From positions 1 through 40,359 of the forward strand of contig NZ_JAMBPQ010000055.1 in assembly GCF_024206495.1 (NCBI RefSeq): DNA of 40,359 nt. The letters run 5' to 3'. Positions 1 through 8,737 of this stretch are shown in pieces. This stretch comes from Paraburkholderia sp. CNPSo 3272. GTDB lineage: Bacteria; Pseudomonadota; Gammaproteobacteria; Burkholderiales; Burkholderiaceae. The position numbers and the translations under genes are program-made. Every line of letters starts with the position of its first letter. The first letter of the stretch is position 1. Under the pieces are notes generated by a model. That model did no database searches. It saw nothing but the letters and a program-made list of their open reading frames with translations, and was not told the DNA's origin.

Positions 1-432
1 CGGCGGTGGCGGTGGCGGCGGCGGTGGCTGGGGCGCGGGGTGCGTCTGGGGGACGTCGCTCATGCCTGCCTCCAGGAGGTCGGACCACCGCACGAGCCGG
101 TGCGGAGAAACGAAGTCGGCGCGCTCAACGGCTTGGCCGCCGTGAATTGCTGCCGGTGACTGTCGAGTTGCTGCATACGCATTCTCATGATTGTTATGCC
201 GTCGAAGCCGCGCCCCGCCATGCAGCGAAGGCCGAGACTCGCAGTCTAACCAACTCGTGCGCCAATTTCGAAACGTTAGTTGTTTGTAAGGTTTTCGGTC
301 GTTTACAGCGCGCGGGCCGGTTGAAGGGTGTGCATGGGCCGCGGTGTGCAATGCATCGCAGAAATGCTTGTTTGCGCGCGCGTCTCCGACTGTCTAGATT
401 GGAAGGGATCAACGCCTCGCAAGGAGTCCGCA
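1..432. other. Gene-free left edge with GGCGGT-rich simple repeat
   Basis: Positions 1-31 are a simple GGC/GGT run. One plus-strand frame from position 2 reads as glycine codons and stays open to a TGA at 143-145. It could be the tail of a glycine-rich protein that starts outside the window, but nothing else supports coding. The rest up to 432 shows no recognisable gene. It presumably holds the promoter of the small gene that starts at 433. Confidence 0.4.
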
Positions 433-654
433 ATGTCGAAGCTGTCGATACTGTCCGTGCCCGCGTGGTTCGCGCGGCGCGGCCGGGCGAACCGGGCGCC
501 GCCCACGCCGCAAGCCGATGAGCCAGAACTGCGCGACGCATCGCGCGAAACCGAGCATCTCGAGCGAATCGCCACTTATGCACGGGCCGGTTACTTCAAT
601 ATGGGCTATACGCCCGACATGTTTCCGCTAGTGGGCGATCTGCCGCCGCATTGA
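433..654 (+). CDS. Small hypothetical protein, 73 aa
   Basis: Family not recognised. The ATG at 433 is preceded by AAGGAG at 421-426 with a 6-base spacer, which is a near-ideal ribosome binding site. That signal is the main reason to accept this short gene and this start. The product has a basic N-terminal third (RRGRANR), then an acidic stretch (DEPELRD, ETEHLE), and ends in a tyrosine- and proline-rich tail (YFNMGYTPDMFPLVGDLPPH). No signal peptide, membrane segment or cysteine pair is seen. It ends 25 bases before the convergent end of the AraC-type gene. Function unknown. Confidence 0.6.
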   Translation: MSKLSILSVPAWFARRGRANRAPPTPQADEPELRDASRETEHLERIATYARAGYFNMGYTPDMFPLVGDLPPH

Positions 655-679
655 GCCGCGCCTGGCGTCTACGCGCGCG

Positions 680-1492
680 TTACTGCCCCGCGCTTTCCTG
701 CGCAAAACCCGCTGTGCCGCCAAGGGTGCCGGCGGGCCGGAACTCGCTGGGCGGCACGCCCAGTTCGCGGCGGAACATGTCGCTGAAGCTGCTGGGCAGG
801 TAGCCCAGCATGCGCGCCACCGCACTTACGGGCTCGCCCTCCGCGAGGCGTGACACCGCGACTGCGAGCTGCACCTGGCGGCGCCACTCCGCAAACCCCA
901 TGCCAAGCTCGCGCGTGAAGAGCCGCGAGAGCGTGCGCACGCTCGCGCCCACCCATGCCGCGTGTTGTTCGAAGCCGATATCGGCCGATGGGTTGTCGAT
1001 CACCGCGCGGCACAGCGTGGCGAGGCGGCGGTCGGATGCATCGGGCAGCGGAATGCGCAGCGTGGAGCGCGGCGCGTGGGCGAGTTCGATCGACGCGAGG
1101 CGATAGGCTGCGTCGAGCCATGCATCGTCTTCGCGTGCGCGTTCCGCGAGGCTTGTGACGAGTTCACGCAGCAAGCCGTTGACCTCGAACACTTCGCACC
1201 GCTCGCTCAGGTGCCGGCTGTCGCGCTCGTGCAGATAGAGATTGCGCATCTCGACGGCGCTCAGCATGTGGATGGCGTGCTGCGTGCCGGGAGGCAGCCA
1301 CACGGCGCGCTGCGGCGGCACGACGAGCGCCTCGCGCTCCACCTCTACCCACATCACGCCGGATACGGCGTAGAGCACTTGCGCCCATGTATGCGAGTGC
1401 GGCTCGATGCGGAGGCCGCGCGGGTAGTGGCGTGCCAGCGAACGGCCGCGTCCGGGCTCGTCGTCGAGTTCGGGCGGCGCGGCTTGGGGCAT
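680..1492 (-). CDS. AraC-family transcriptional regulator with N-terminal cupin domain
   Basis: A 270-residue protein with the usual two-part AraC layout. Roughly residues 20-110 form a cupin-like sensor (HSHTWAQVLY, then PPGTQHAIHM), the part that normally binds an effector. Residues about 160-262 form the double helix-turn-helix DNA-binding domain. The hallmark segments are GASVRTLSRLFTRELGMGF for the first helix pair and the conserved MLGYLPSSFSDMFRRELGVPP at the end. This short cupin type resembles NimR-like regulators, which often act on a neighbouring transporter gene. The broken ABC exporter gene lies just upstream on the same strand and would have been a natural partner. Effector and targets are unknown. 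Confidence 0.88.
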   Translation of the reverse strand: MPQAAPPELDDEPGRGRSLARHYPRGLRIEPHSHTWAQVLYAVSGVMWVEVEREALVVPPQRAVWLPPGTQHAIHMLSAVEMRNLYLHERDSRHLSERCEVFEVNGLLRELVTSLAERAREDDAWLDAAYRLASIELAHAPRSTLRIPLPDASDRRLATLCRAVIDNPSADIGFEQHAAWVGASVRTLSRLFTRELGMGFAEWRRQVQLAVAVSRLAEGEPVSAVARMLGYLPSSFSDMFRRELGVPPSEFRPAGTLGGTAGFAQESAGQ

Positions 1493-1534
1493 GGGGGCTC
1501 CGGGTAAGTTGCGGGTGTCGAGTGTTCCGCGACA

Positions 1535-3150
1535 TTATCCGCTCTGACCGGTCGTGGCCGCTTTTCTTCTGGCACCCGACTCGACGACGCACCCTTCATC
1601 AACCCGATAGATACGATCTGCCATTTCCAGCAACGCTTCACGATGCGTGATCGCGACGATCGTCGGAACGCGACGGCGTACCTGATCCAGCACACGCGCC
1701 TCGCGGGACGGATCCTGTGAAGAGGTCGGCTCGTCGAGGACGATAACTGAAGTGCGGCGCGCAAGCGCGCGACCCAGCGCGACACGTTGCCTTTCGCCGC
1801 CGGAAAGCGCTCTGCCCTGTACGCCGAGGACGACATCGAGCACGTTGCCGCGCGACTCGCCCGCTAGTCCTTGCAGTTCCAGAGCGCAGACCAGCGCCAG
1901 CAATTGCTCATCGGGCGGCGGGTCAGCACAGCCGAAAGCAAGATTTTCACGGAGCGTCCCGCTGATGATCAGCGGATTTTGCGGAACGACAGCGACAGTC
2001 CGCGATATCGAAGCTGGAGAGAGTGTCGAGACGTCAACGCCATTCAACTCGATCCGCCCGCGTTCGGGGCGCACGAGGCCGAGCATCAGATTGACGAGTG
2101 TCGACTTTCCGTTTCCAGATGGTCCGATCAGGACGGTTACCTCTCCTCGATTCGCGATAAGGTTGGCTCCGCGAAAAATCGTTCGCTTTCCGAATGAAAT
2201 ATTGACATCCGAAAGGGCATAAACGGGGTTTGCGTCGAGCGCAATTGCGACCTCGACGCCACCCGGCTCGGGTGGCAGTGCAAATCGCCGATTCGGAAAA
2301 TGCCGCGCGTGACCGATGTCGCCGCGACGACCGTGAAGATTGTCAGCACGAGCCCCGTGAAAAACGCTTGCGCTGCAAGCAGCAGCGCAAGCCGCGCATT
2401 GCCGTGCGAAATTTGTGCGACATAACTGGCAAGGATGCGGTCGAGTCCGGCTTCTTCGCGCTCGTAGGCGTTGTTCAATTTGATGTCTAGCATAAAACCT
2501 AGCCGTTCCACGAGATGGCTGGAGAGAAGATTGGATGCATCGAAAATCTGGGCGTGCGCGCCTTTCGTTCTCGCAGCGAGCCGCCACGTCGCCGCGAACA
2601 GTGCGCCGATTGCGCCGACGAACGCGGCCGCAAATGCGAGGTTGGTCACGCGCCAAAGAATCGATGCGGTGACAACGAGCTGGAAGAGCGCGGGCACGAT
2701 TACCCAGAAGAGCGTCAATGTGATTGCACTGAAAGCGGTGCGGCTCCTGGCGATGACCGATACCATCGCGCCAGGATCGATCGTCGCGAGCCGGGCGTAT
2801 TCGACGCGAATGAGATGCGCATAATAGGCTTTCTGAAATGCCGCGTCGGATCGGGCAAGCGTGGCGGATGAGAATACTGTTTTGATCCACTCCGAGACGC
2901 GTGCTGCGGTCCAGCACAGGCCGTACGCGCCCGCGAGCGTGACGGCGGCTCCCCTGAAGCCAGGGGCTCGCTCGGCCGAGAGCGCATTGGTGCTTTCTCG
3001 CAATAGCCACGGCACTGCGCTTTCGAGAGCGACGACGGCGATCATGACCAGCGTTGCCGCAGCGAAGCGAGCGGGAAGTGTCTTGTCGTGGCTAACGGCA
3101 ATCCGGTACGCGGCGATGTATTCGCGTACCAACTCCAATGGAAACGACAT
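1535..3150 (-). pseudogene. Broken ABC exporter (membrane domain + ATPase), internal deletion with frame change
   Basis: The N-terminal part (ATG at 3150, with GAGGGG just upstream) encodes an ABC exporter membrane domain with several hydrophobic helices, up to a TRGIFRIGD segment near 2290. The C-terminal part, in a different frame, encodes a full ATPase: Walker A GPSGNGKST, signature LSGGERQR, Walker B VIVLDEPTSSQD and switch histidine AITHRE. In intact ATM1-like exporters the IGD segment is followed by the last membrane helix and a linker. Here the sequence jumps directly to the ATPase start near 2280. An estimated 50-80 codons are therefore missing and the frame is shifted. Neither half would make a working exporter. 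Composition looks somewhat less GC-rich than the neighbours, which fits a foreign or decaying gene. Confidence 0.8.
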
Positions 3151-3349
3151 GCGGGCCCCTCGGGAATTCAACGTTGTGGTGCAAGAATGAGTCGGGTCCT
3201 GAAAACTCGATCTCTCTTATTTTGATGCTTGGGCCATGCGCTTTGAAACCGATTCGCGATCGGTAATTGACGCACCTCGATTGTTGATCGCGTAACCTGT
3301 TTGCTGAAGAAGCGAAGATTATCGACAGTGCGCGCGTTCCGACGGTTTT

Positions 3350-3379
3350 TTGCGCACCTGCGGCACGCGCGGGTAAGAT
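3350..3379 (+). promoter_or_regulatory. Candidate sigma-70 promoter for the CobS-like/VWA genes
   Basis: A TTGCGC box at 3350-3355 and a TAAGAT box at 3374-3379 are separated by 18 bases and lie 40 bases before the ATG at 3419. The match is moderate (3/6 and 4/6 of consensus), so this is only a candidate. Confidence 0.3.
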
Positions 3380-3418
3380 AGGGCGACTTACCGCGCCACG
3401 CTGCCCGCTTCCTCTCCC

Positions 3419-4642
3419 ATGAACGCAACCGATCCCGCACTACAAGACGAAGCTCCGCTCGGCCTTTACACCCGCGGCGCTGGCCAGGCGCGCGAATGGT
3501 GGCGCGTCACGCCTTCCGAACGCGCGCACATGTATCGCATCGAGCACGGCCAGGGCGAGGACGGTGAAGTCGACATCGACACCGAAATCGATCTGGACAA
3601 TCTCGAAGCGAAGCTGCTCAAGTGGCGTCGCGAGGGCTTCGTTTCCGAAGCGCAGCGCGCCGATGAGGCGCGAGCCACACAAGCCGGCAGCACATTTTCC
3701 GCAGCCTTACAGCGGGCCGTCGAAATGGCGCGAGAGGCCACAGCGGCTCAAGCCAGGCCGAAAACCCACACGCCCACCGTCCGCATCGGCCCTATAGACC
3801 TGCCGCGCGGCGAGCCAAACGCGCTGGTGCCGCGCGTGAACGCAGCCTACCTCTTCACCGAACGCGGCGACGACATCGTTCAGGACATCGTAGAAAATCA
3901 CCGCGTCATGCTGATCGGCCATACGGGTTCGGGCAAGACGAGCTTTATCGAGCAGGTGGCGGCCCGCGCGGACTACGGCGTGCTGCGCGCGAACATGAAC
4001 GGACAGACCACCATTGGCGACTTCGTCGGCTTTTGGACCGTGAAGGGCGGCGAGACGATCTGGGTGGACGGCGTGCTGCCCGTGGCGATGCGCAAGGGCT
4101 ACTGGCTCGTCATCGACGAACTCGACTTTGCCGAGCCGTCCATTCTTGCCGTGCTCACCGCCGTGCTGGAACCGAACGGCCGCCTGCTGCTCAAGGAGCG
4201 CGGCAACGAAATCGTCGAGCCGCATCCGTCGTTCCGCCTTTTCGCCACCGCGAACGCCGCGGGCGCGATGAGCGCGTACCGCCATCTGTACCAGGGCGCG
4301 AATCTGCTCAACGAGGCGTTCCTCGACCGCTGGCGCGTCTACCTGTTCGACTATCTCTCGCTTGAAGAGGAAACCGAAGTATTGCTGCGCACGCTGCCGG
4401 CGCTCACGCGGCCGCTCGCGCACACGCTCGCTGCCATCGCCGCCGACTGCCGGGCCGCGTTCGCCCGCGAGGACCTCGCGAGCGCATTCTCCACGCGGCG
4501 TTTGATCGACTGGGCCGAACTCATGCTGCGCACCGGCGATGTTGAACGCGCGGCGGGGCCGGCGATCTACGCGAAGGTGAGCGCGGACGATGCGGCGCTC
4601 ATCCGCAGCGTCATCCGGCATCACGTGATCTTCGACGCGTGA
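3419..4642 (+). CDS. CobS-like AAA+ ATPase (MoxR/CobS family)
   Basis: A 407-residue ATPase. After an unusual N-terminal region of about 120 residues comes an AAA+ core with Walker A GHTGSGKT (about 167-174) and Walker B LVIDELD (Asp233, Glu234). The sensor-1-like segment FRLFATANAAG and the following text closely recall CobS, the ATPase subunit of aerobic cobaltochelatase. No cobN or other cobalamin gene lies nearby, so a role in cobalt insertion is not supported by context. The next gene overlaps it by 4 bases (GTGA) and encodes a CobT-like VWA protein. MoxR-type ATPase/VWA pairs generally act as chaperones that insert metals or remodel protein complexes. The substrate here is unknown. Confidence 0.85.
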   Translation: MNATDPALQDEAPLGLYTRGAGQAREWWRVTPSERAHMYRIEHGQGEDGEVDIDTEIDLDNLEAKLLKWRREGFVSEAQRADEARATQAGSTFSAALQRAVEMAREATAAQARPKTHTPTVRIGPIDLPRGEPNALVPRVNAAYLFTERGDDIVQDIVENHRVMLIGHTGSGKTSFIEQVAARADYGVLRANMNGQTTIGDFVGFWTVKGGETIWVDGVLPVAMRKGYWLVIDELDFAEPSILAVLTAVLEPNGRLLLKERGNEIVEPHPSFRLFATANAAGAMSAYRHLYQGANLLNEAFLDRWRVYLFDYLSLEEETEVLLRTLPALTRPLAHTLAAIAADCRAAFAREDLASAFSTRRLIDWAELMLRTGDVERAAGPAIYAKVSADDAALIRSVIRHHVIFDA

Positions 4643-6432
4643 GTGCGGAGCCGACTGTGTCCAGCTTGCAGGACAACACACAGAGTTTGACGGCGAGCGC
4701 CGATCCCGCGGGCGCGCTGGGCCGCCTAGCGCGGGTGCTGACCGGCGACTCGCGCGTGAGCGTGATTTTCGGCGCGGGCGAGCCGCGCATGGAAGGCGAA
4801 CGCTTCGTCCTGCCCGCGCGCCTCGCGAGTGAAGGCGCGAATGAGGCCGCACTGCACGGCGCGCTCGATTTGCTGGCGGCGCGCCATCGCTACAGCGAAG
4901 AGGCGCGTCTCGACACGCCGCAAGCCGGCGTGACGGGGCGCATTGCGCAGGCGATCGAGGACCGTCGCGTGCTCGCGCAGCTCGCGCGGACCTTCCCTGG
5001 CGCGCAACGCTACGCAACAAGCTGGCGTGCGCAGTGCGCAGACGCAGTCGCGCGGCGCTGGTCGAAACTAGCGTGGCGCGAGCGCCTTGCATGGGCGATC
5101 GAGCGTACGCTGTGGGACGAAGCACCTGGCGTGTTGGAGCGCGATGCCGCGGCACTTGCCGCTGCGCTGCGAGCGATCGACGCTCCGCTCGACGCGGCCC
5201 GCGCGAGCCAGTCGACGCGTGCCAGTGTGCGCGCCGCCGCGGCGATCGTGGCGGGCGTGCGCTCGCTCGCGTCGCGCGGCGCGAACAATATGATGCAGAC
5301 GGCGGCCCCGTCCGAAGGGCTCGACGACGAATCGGCGCGGCTCGCGCAGGCAATGGACGAATTCGGCGAGGACGACGAGATCGAGCCGCCGGGCGGCGCA
5401 GCGCAGCCCGATGACGCCCGACAAGGTGACGACGGCGCTTCGGCACGCGCGAGCGCGGCGTCAGATTCCGCCTCCGGCGCAGCGCTTTCCGAAGCGGATG
5501 CGATTCACGCCGCCACGAATCGTAGCGCCACACCCGAGCGGCCACGTTTGTCGATTCCGCTGACCACGGCCTACGACGTTGTCACCGATCTAACGGGCCG
5601 CGGCGACGCCGCCGCCTGGCGCAAGCTGCGCGCGTTGGCGCGCGCGGAGACCGGTGCGCTCAAGGCCCAGCTCGAGCGCGTGCTCAAGGCCGACGAACTC
5701 ACGCACTGGAAGCGCGAGCAGGAGCGCGGCGAGATCGACCGCGCGGCGCTCGCGCGTCTTGCCGCCTCGCGCGGCTACCGCACGCCGTTTCGCGTGGCGC
5801 GTCATGCGAGCGGTCGCGACACGGTCGTCATGCTGCTGCTCGACCTGAGCGGCTCGATGGCGGGCCGCAAAATCGAGCTGGCGCGCCTGTGCGCGGCGGC
5901 ACTCGCGGACGCGCTCACGCAGCTCGCCTTCGATTCGGAAGTGCTCGGCTACAGCTCGATCGAAGCGCCGGAAATGCGTGCGCGCTACGAGCGCGAACGT
6001 GCCGCCGGCGCCGATCTGCGGGCCTATAACCGCTTCGTCGAGCGGCTGGATCTGCGCGTGTTCAAGCGCTTCGACTCGCGCGACCTGAGCGGACTCGCGG
6101 CCATCGAGTGCGGCCACGAGAACCCCGACGGCGAAGCGCTAGCCTGGGCGGCGACGCGGCTCGCGCAGCGCAAGGCGCGCCGGCGGCTGCTTTTTGTCCT
6201 CTCCGACGGCTATCCTTCGACGAGCGACGGCGACCCGGCTGTGTTGCGCAGCGACCTGCTCGCACGCGTGCAGGCGGTCAGGGAGCAGGGCATCGAGCTG
6301 GTCGGCATCGGCATCCTGGACGACGCCGTCGAGGCGTTCTATCCGGATGCCGTGGTCGTGCGCAAGGTGCACGAACTGCCGGCGACCGCGTTCGCGACGT
6401 TGAGCCGCCTGCTCGCGGGCCGGCCGCACTGA
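4639..6432 (+). CDS. CobT-like von Willebrand factor A domain protein
   Basis: A 597-residue protein starting at a GTG that overlaps the stop of the ATPase gene (GTGA, 4639-4642), which points to translational coupling. The middle has an acidic, low-complexity stretch (around residues 235-290) like that of CobT. The C-terminal third is a VWA domain whose metal site DLSGS is at Asp402-Ser406, followed later by VLSDGYPS. The family works with a MoxR/CobS ATPase as the adaptor that grips the client protein. True CobT sits next to cobalamin genes; this one is followed by a J-domain gene. The call CobT-like is therefore by sequence, and the function is inferred to be chaperone-like. Substrate unknown. 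Confidence 0.82.
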   Translation: MSAEPTVSSLQDNTQSLTASADPAGALGRLARVLTGDSRVSVIFGAGEPRMEGERFVLPARLASEGANEAALHGALDLLAARHRYSEEARLDTPQAGVTGRIAQAIEDRRVLAQLARTFPGAQRYATSWRAQCADAVARRWSKLAWRERLAWAIERTLWDEAPGVLERDAAALAAALRAIDAPLDAARASQSTRASVRAAAAIVAGVRSLASRGANNMMQTAAPSEGLDDESARLAQAMDEFGEDDEIEPPGGAAQPDDARQGDDGASARASAASDSASGAALSEADAIHAATNRSATPERPRLSIPLTTAYDVVTDLTGRGDAAAWRKLRALARAETGALKAQLERVLKADELTHWKREQERGEIDRAALARLAASRGYRTPFRVARHASGRDTVVMLLLDLSGSMAGRKIELARLCAAALADALTQLAFDSEVLGYSSIEAPEMRARYERERAAGADLRAYNRFVERLDLRVFKRFDSRDLSGLAAIECGHENPDGEALAWAATRLAQRKARRRLLFVLSDGYPSTSDGDPAVLRSDLLARVQAVREQGIELVGIGILDDAVEAFYPDAVVVRKVHELPATAFATLSRLLAGRPH

Positions 6433-6498
6433 AACCGGGCGGGCAATGGCAGCGGCGCTTTCCTTGCCGGACTGGGCGCATTGCGCTAACTTGAGCAG

Positions 6499-6520
6499 GG
6501 CAGGCGTTACGCCGCCTGCC
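6499..6520 (+). other. Stem-loop between VWA and J-domain genes
   Basis: GGCAGGCG at 6499-6506 pairs perfectly with CGCCTGCC at 6513-6520 around a 6-base loop. No T-run follows, so it could be a weak terminator or a message-processing hairpin in the 118-base gap. Which of these is not resolved. Confidence 0.35.
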
Positions 6521-6550
6521 AACCCCTCCACTGACGAATAGATACAGGTC

Positions 6551-7681
6551 ATGCCAGGCCGCGATTACCGACCCGTGGATTACGACCGTCTCTACTACCG
6601 GCTCGATCTGGAGCCGGGGGCGAGCGAGGCGGACATCAAGCATCGCTATCGCCATCTCGCGCAGATCCTGCATCCCGACAAATGGCGGCATCCCACGGCC
6701 GCCTCGATGCGCTGGGCCGACGACCAGTTCAAGCGCGTCAAGGAAGCGCGCGAGCTGCTCGAGGCGTACTGGTCCGTGCATCGTGCGCCGCCAGTGAGCC
6801 GCTCGGCGCTGAGCGTCGCGCAGGCCGACGAACTGCACGCGCAGATGCAGGCGCTGCTGGCGCAGCGTGAACGCGTGCGCGCCGAACTGGACGGGCTGCG
6901 CGCCGAGCGCACGCGTACCCTCGACGAGATCCAGCGCATGCGGACCGAGCGCGACTCCCTGCACGGCGAAGTCACAGGTCTGCGCGACGAAGCAGATGCC
7001 GCGCAGCGAAGCGAGCCGCAGAGTGCGACCGCGGCCGAAACCGAGGACGTGCACGCGCGTTCAGGCGGCGTGCGCGATTTCCTGTTTGCGAAATTCGACG
7101 ACCCGTCGCGGGGCTGGCTGCTGACGCTCTCCGCGAGCGTGTTCGCCTGCGTCGTGATTTTCGTTGCCGCGCACTGGATCGCGGGCTTGCTGCTCGCGCC
7201 CATTGCGCGCTTCGAGGTTGGCCGCTGGCTCACGCATATTCTGCAGTGGGCGCTCGTGGCGGCCGGCGTGGTGCTCACATTCGGCTGGGGATGGTCGCAG
7301 CGCACGCTGTATCGCGCCGGCCGTGCAGGGCGCGAGCACCCCGTGGCCTTGCCCGCCGATGAAACGGGCCGGCGCGTGAGCGCGGCGTTGCGTCACGAGG
7401 CGCACTACGGAGCGGAGTGGAATATCGAGGCATACGAGGCCGCGCCCGACGATACGCAATTCGCGCTGCGTGCGGTCATGCGCTTCTCGCCTGGCTCGCA
7501 AACTGCCACGCGGCGCCACATGGTGGCGTTCCGCTGCCGGGCGCACACGACCGGCGCCGCGCAGACGGCGCTCGCGTACGACTTCTCCGTGGCGGCGCCC
7601 ACGTGGTGGCTCGTGCCGGCCGCGCGCGTGGTGCGCGACCTGCGCAAGCGGCTCGACGCCGATCTCGGCGCGCCGCGCTGA
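6551..7681 (+). CDS. Membrane-anchored J-domain (DnaJ-like) protein
   Basis: A 376-residue protein. Residues about 7-72 form a J domain with the essential HPD motif at 41-43, which stimulates the ATPase of a DnaK/Hsp70 partner. Residues about 85-155 are rich in charged heptad-like sequence (repeated ELDGLRAER-type text) and likely form a coiled coil. Two hydrophobic segments follow (around 190-215 and 230-250), then a soluble C-terminal region with no recognised domain. There is no glycine-rich or zinc-finger region, so this is a class C J protein. It follows the CobS-like/VWA pair on the same strand, which suggests a shared role in folding or remodelling a membrane-associated client. The link is by position only. 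Confidence 0.85.
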   Translation: MPGRDYRPVDYDRLYYRLDLEPGASEADIKHRYRHLAQILHPDKWRHPTAASMRWADDQFKRVKEARELLEAYWSVHRAPPVSRSALSVAQADELHAQMQALLAQRERVRAELDGLRAERTRTLDEIQRMRTERDSLHGEVTGLRDEADAAQRSEPQSATAAETEDVHARSGGVRDFLFAKFDDPSRGWLLTLSASVFACVVIFVAAHWIAGLLLAPIARFEVGRWLTHILQWALVAAGVVLTFGWGWSQRTLYRAGRAGREHPVALPADETGRRVSAALRHEAHYGAEWNIEAYEAAPDDTQFALRAVMRFSPGSQTATRRHMVAFRCRAHTTGAAQTALAYDFSVAAPTWWLVPAARVVRDLRKRLDADLGAPR

Positions 7682-7694
7682 AGCGGCATCGCTT

Positions 7695-8036
7695 TCAATC
7701 GACGACGAAAAGCTTCGCACCCGTGCGCGTGTACGACTGGTGCGCCTCGGCGTTGTCGCGCACCTGATAGCTCATGCCGGGCGTGAGGACGAACCTGCGG
7801 CCGTCGTCGAGCGTGGTTTCGAGTTCGCCTTCGAGGCAGAACAGAATGTGCCCCTTCTTGCACCAGTGATCCGCGAGGTAGCCGGGCGAATACTCGACCA
7901 TACGCACGCGGATCGGGTTGGCTTCGTCGCCGAAGAAACGCGTGCGCCAGGTGGCCATGCCCGTTTCCCCGTTGTGTTGGGTAGCTTCGATGTTGGACCA
8001 GTCGGTGGTGCCGAAGCGAAATGCGTCCATCTTCAT
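7695..8036 (-). CDS. Small cupin-fold protein (DHCW-motif type)
   Basis: A 113-residue single-domain cupin. The motif ADHWCKKGHILFCLEGE contains the DHxC-type segment that gives this small family its name and supplies likely metal ligands. LTPGMSYQV and AEAHQSYT form the second cupin motif. Single-domain cupins of this kind are often sugar- or organic-acid-binding or isomerase-like proteins, but none of these roles can be assigned here. The gene starts 45 bases downstream of the MarR-type regulator on the same strand and could be cotranscribed with it. No link to the alicyclic-acid pathway is known to me. Confidence 0.75.
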   Translation of the reverse strand: MKMDAFRFGTTDWSNIEATQHNGETGMATWRTRFFGDEANPIRVRMVEYSPGYLADHWCKKGHILFCLEGELETTLDDGRRFVLTPGMSYQVRDNAEAHQSYTRTGAKLFVVD

Positions 8037-8081
8037 GCGGTTTTCTCCTTGTGCGTTACGTCACAGTGTAGCGGAGCAGGC

Positions 8082-8591
8082 TCACGCATCGTCGTCGTCC
8101 GCCACGCGTTCCCGTTCGTCCACGCGCTTCATGTTATCGAGCAGCTTCAGCAGATAGTGCAGCGTGTGCGTCATGTCGTCCGACGAAAAATTTGCCAGCA
8201 CGGCTTCGTAGTACGCCTCGATTTTCGGCGTGGCCTGCGCAACCCATAGCTTGCGGCCCGGCCCGGTCATGCAAACGAGGCGTGAGCGGCGATCGCGCGC
8301 ATCCGCCTGGGTACTCACGTGGCCGTCGCGTTCCATCCGGCTGATCAGACCCGAGAGATTCTGGCGGCTCACCATCAGATAGCGCGCGAGATCGCCCACG
8401 CTCATGCCCGGCTGGGCTTCCGGGCGCGAGAGCGCGCCGAGCACGGCCCATTGCTGCGTGGTCAAACCCTCGGCTTCCACGGCGCGCGTGCCGGTTTTAT
8501 GCAACATGTTTGCGCATTGATAGAGCCGGAAGAACAGCCGGTTGGCAAGATCGAAGCGGCTTGAATCCTGAATTTTTGGTGTTTTGAGCAA
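8082..8591 (-). CDS. badR: MarR-family regulator, BadR-like repressor of alicyclic acid degradation
   Basis: A 169-residue winged-helix protein of MarR type. QQWAVLGALSR and LARYLMVSRQNLSGLISRME form the DNA-recognition helices, and DARDRRSRLV forms the wing. The start is a TTG at 8591 with AGGAG upstream (6-base spacer). The divergent neighbour is badH-badI-aliB-aliA. In Rhodopseudomonas palustris a MarR-type BadR represses that same gene set and is relieved by a ring-containing CoA intermediate. The intergenic region holds a clean palindrome over the promoter elements, as expected for such control. The symbol is assigned by family plus synteny. Another MarR regulator with a different effector cannot be excluded. 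Confidence 0.75.
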   Translation of the reverse strand: MLKTPKIQDSSRFDLANRLFFRLYQCANMLHKTGTRAVEAEGLTTQQWAVLGALSRPEAQPGMSVGDLARYLMVSRQNLSGLISRMERDGHVSTQADARDRRSRLVCMTGPGRKLWVAQATPKIEAYYEAVLANFSSDDMTHTLHYLLKLLDNMKRVDERERVADDDDA

Positions 8592-8615
8592 GGGTTTCTC
8601 CTGATCCTTCTACGC

Positions 8616-8644
8616 TTGTCTTCGATCTGAGTGTTACCTAGTAT
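8616..8644 (+). promoter_or_regulatory. Candidate sigma-70 promoter of badH operon
   Basis: TTGTCT at 8616-8621 and TAGTAT at 8639-8644 are separated by exactly 17 bases, a good match to the housekeeping consensus. Its -10 end abuts the palindrome at 8644-8663. On the other strand TATACT (8645-8640) is a plausible -10 for the regulator gene, so the two promoters face away from each other over the same operator. Confidence 0.6.
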
Positions 8645-8663
8645 ACGTCAACATATTGACGTA
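8644..8663. promoter_or_regulatory. Palindromic operator, probable BadR/MarR site
   Basis: TACGTCAA and TTGACGTA form a perfect 8-base inverted repeat around CATA. It covers the expected transcription start of badH and overlaps the -10 of the regulator, so binding would block both. The size fits a MarR dimer site. No binding data are available here. Confidence 0.6.
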
Positions 8664-8737
8664 ATTCGAGGCGAGACCCAAAGGTGGGGCAGCATCGAAG
8701 GCGTCTATGGTACTGCTCAACCGAATGGAGAATCGCG

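Noticed and set aside
2..145. Glycine-rich C-terminal tail of a gene starting outside the window
   Set aside because: The frame is open, but after the glycine run it shows no recognisable protein, and simple repeats alone keep such frames open.
3707..5545. 612-codon minus-strand frame
   Set aside because: Antisense to the CobS-like and VWA genes, arginine/alanine-rich as expected from GC-rich shadows, and with no domain.
3419..6432. True cobaltochelatase subunits cobS and cobT
   Set aside because: Sequence resembles them, but there is no cobN or cobalamin gene around and the third gene is a J-protein; function left open.
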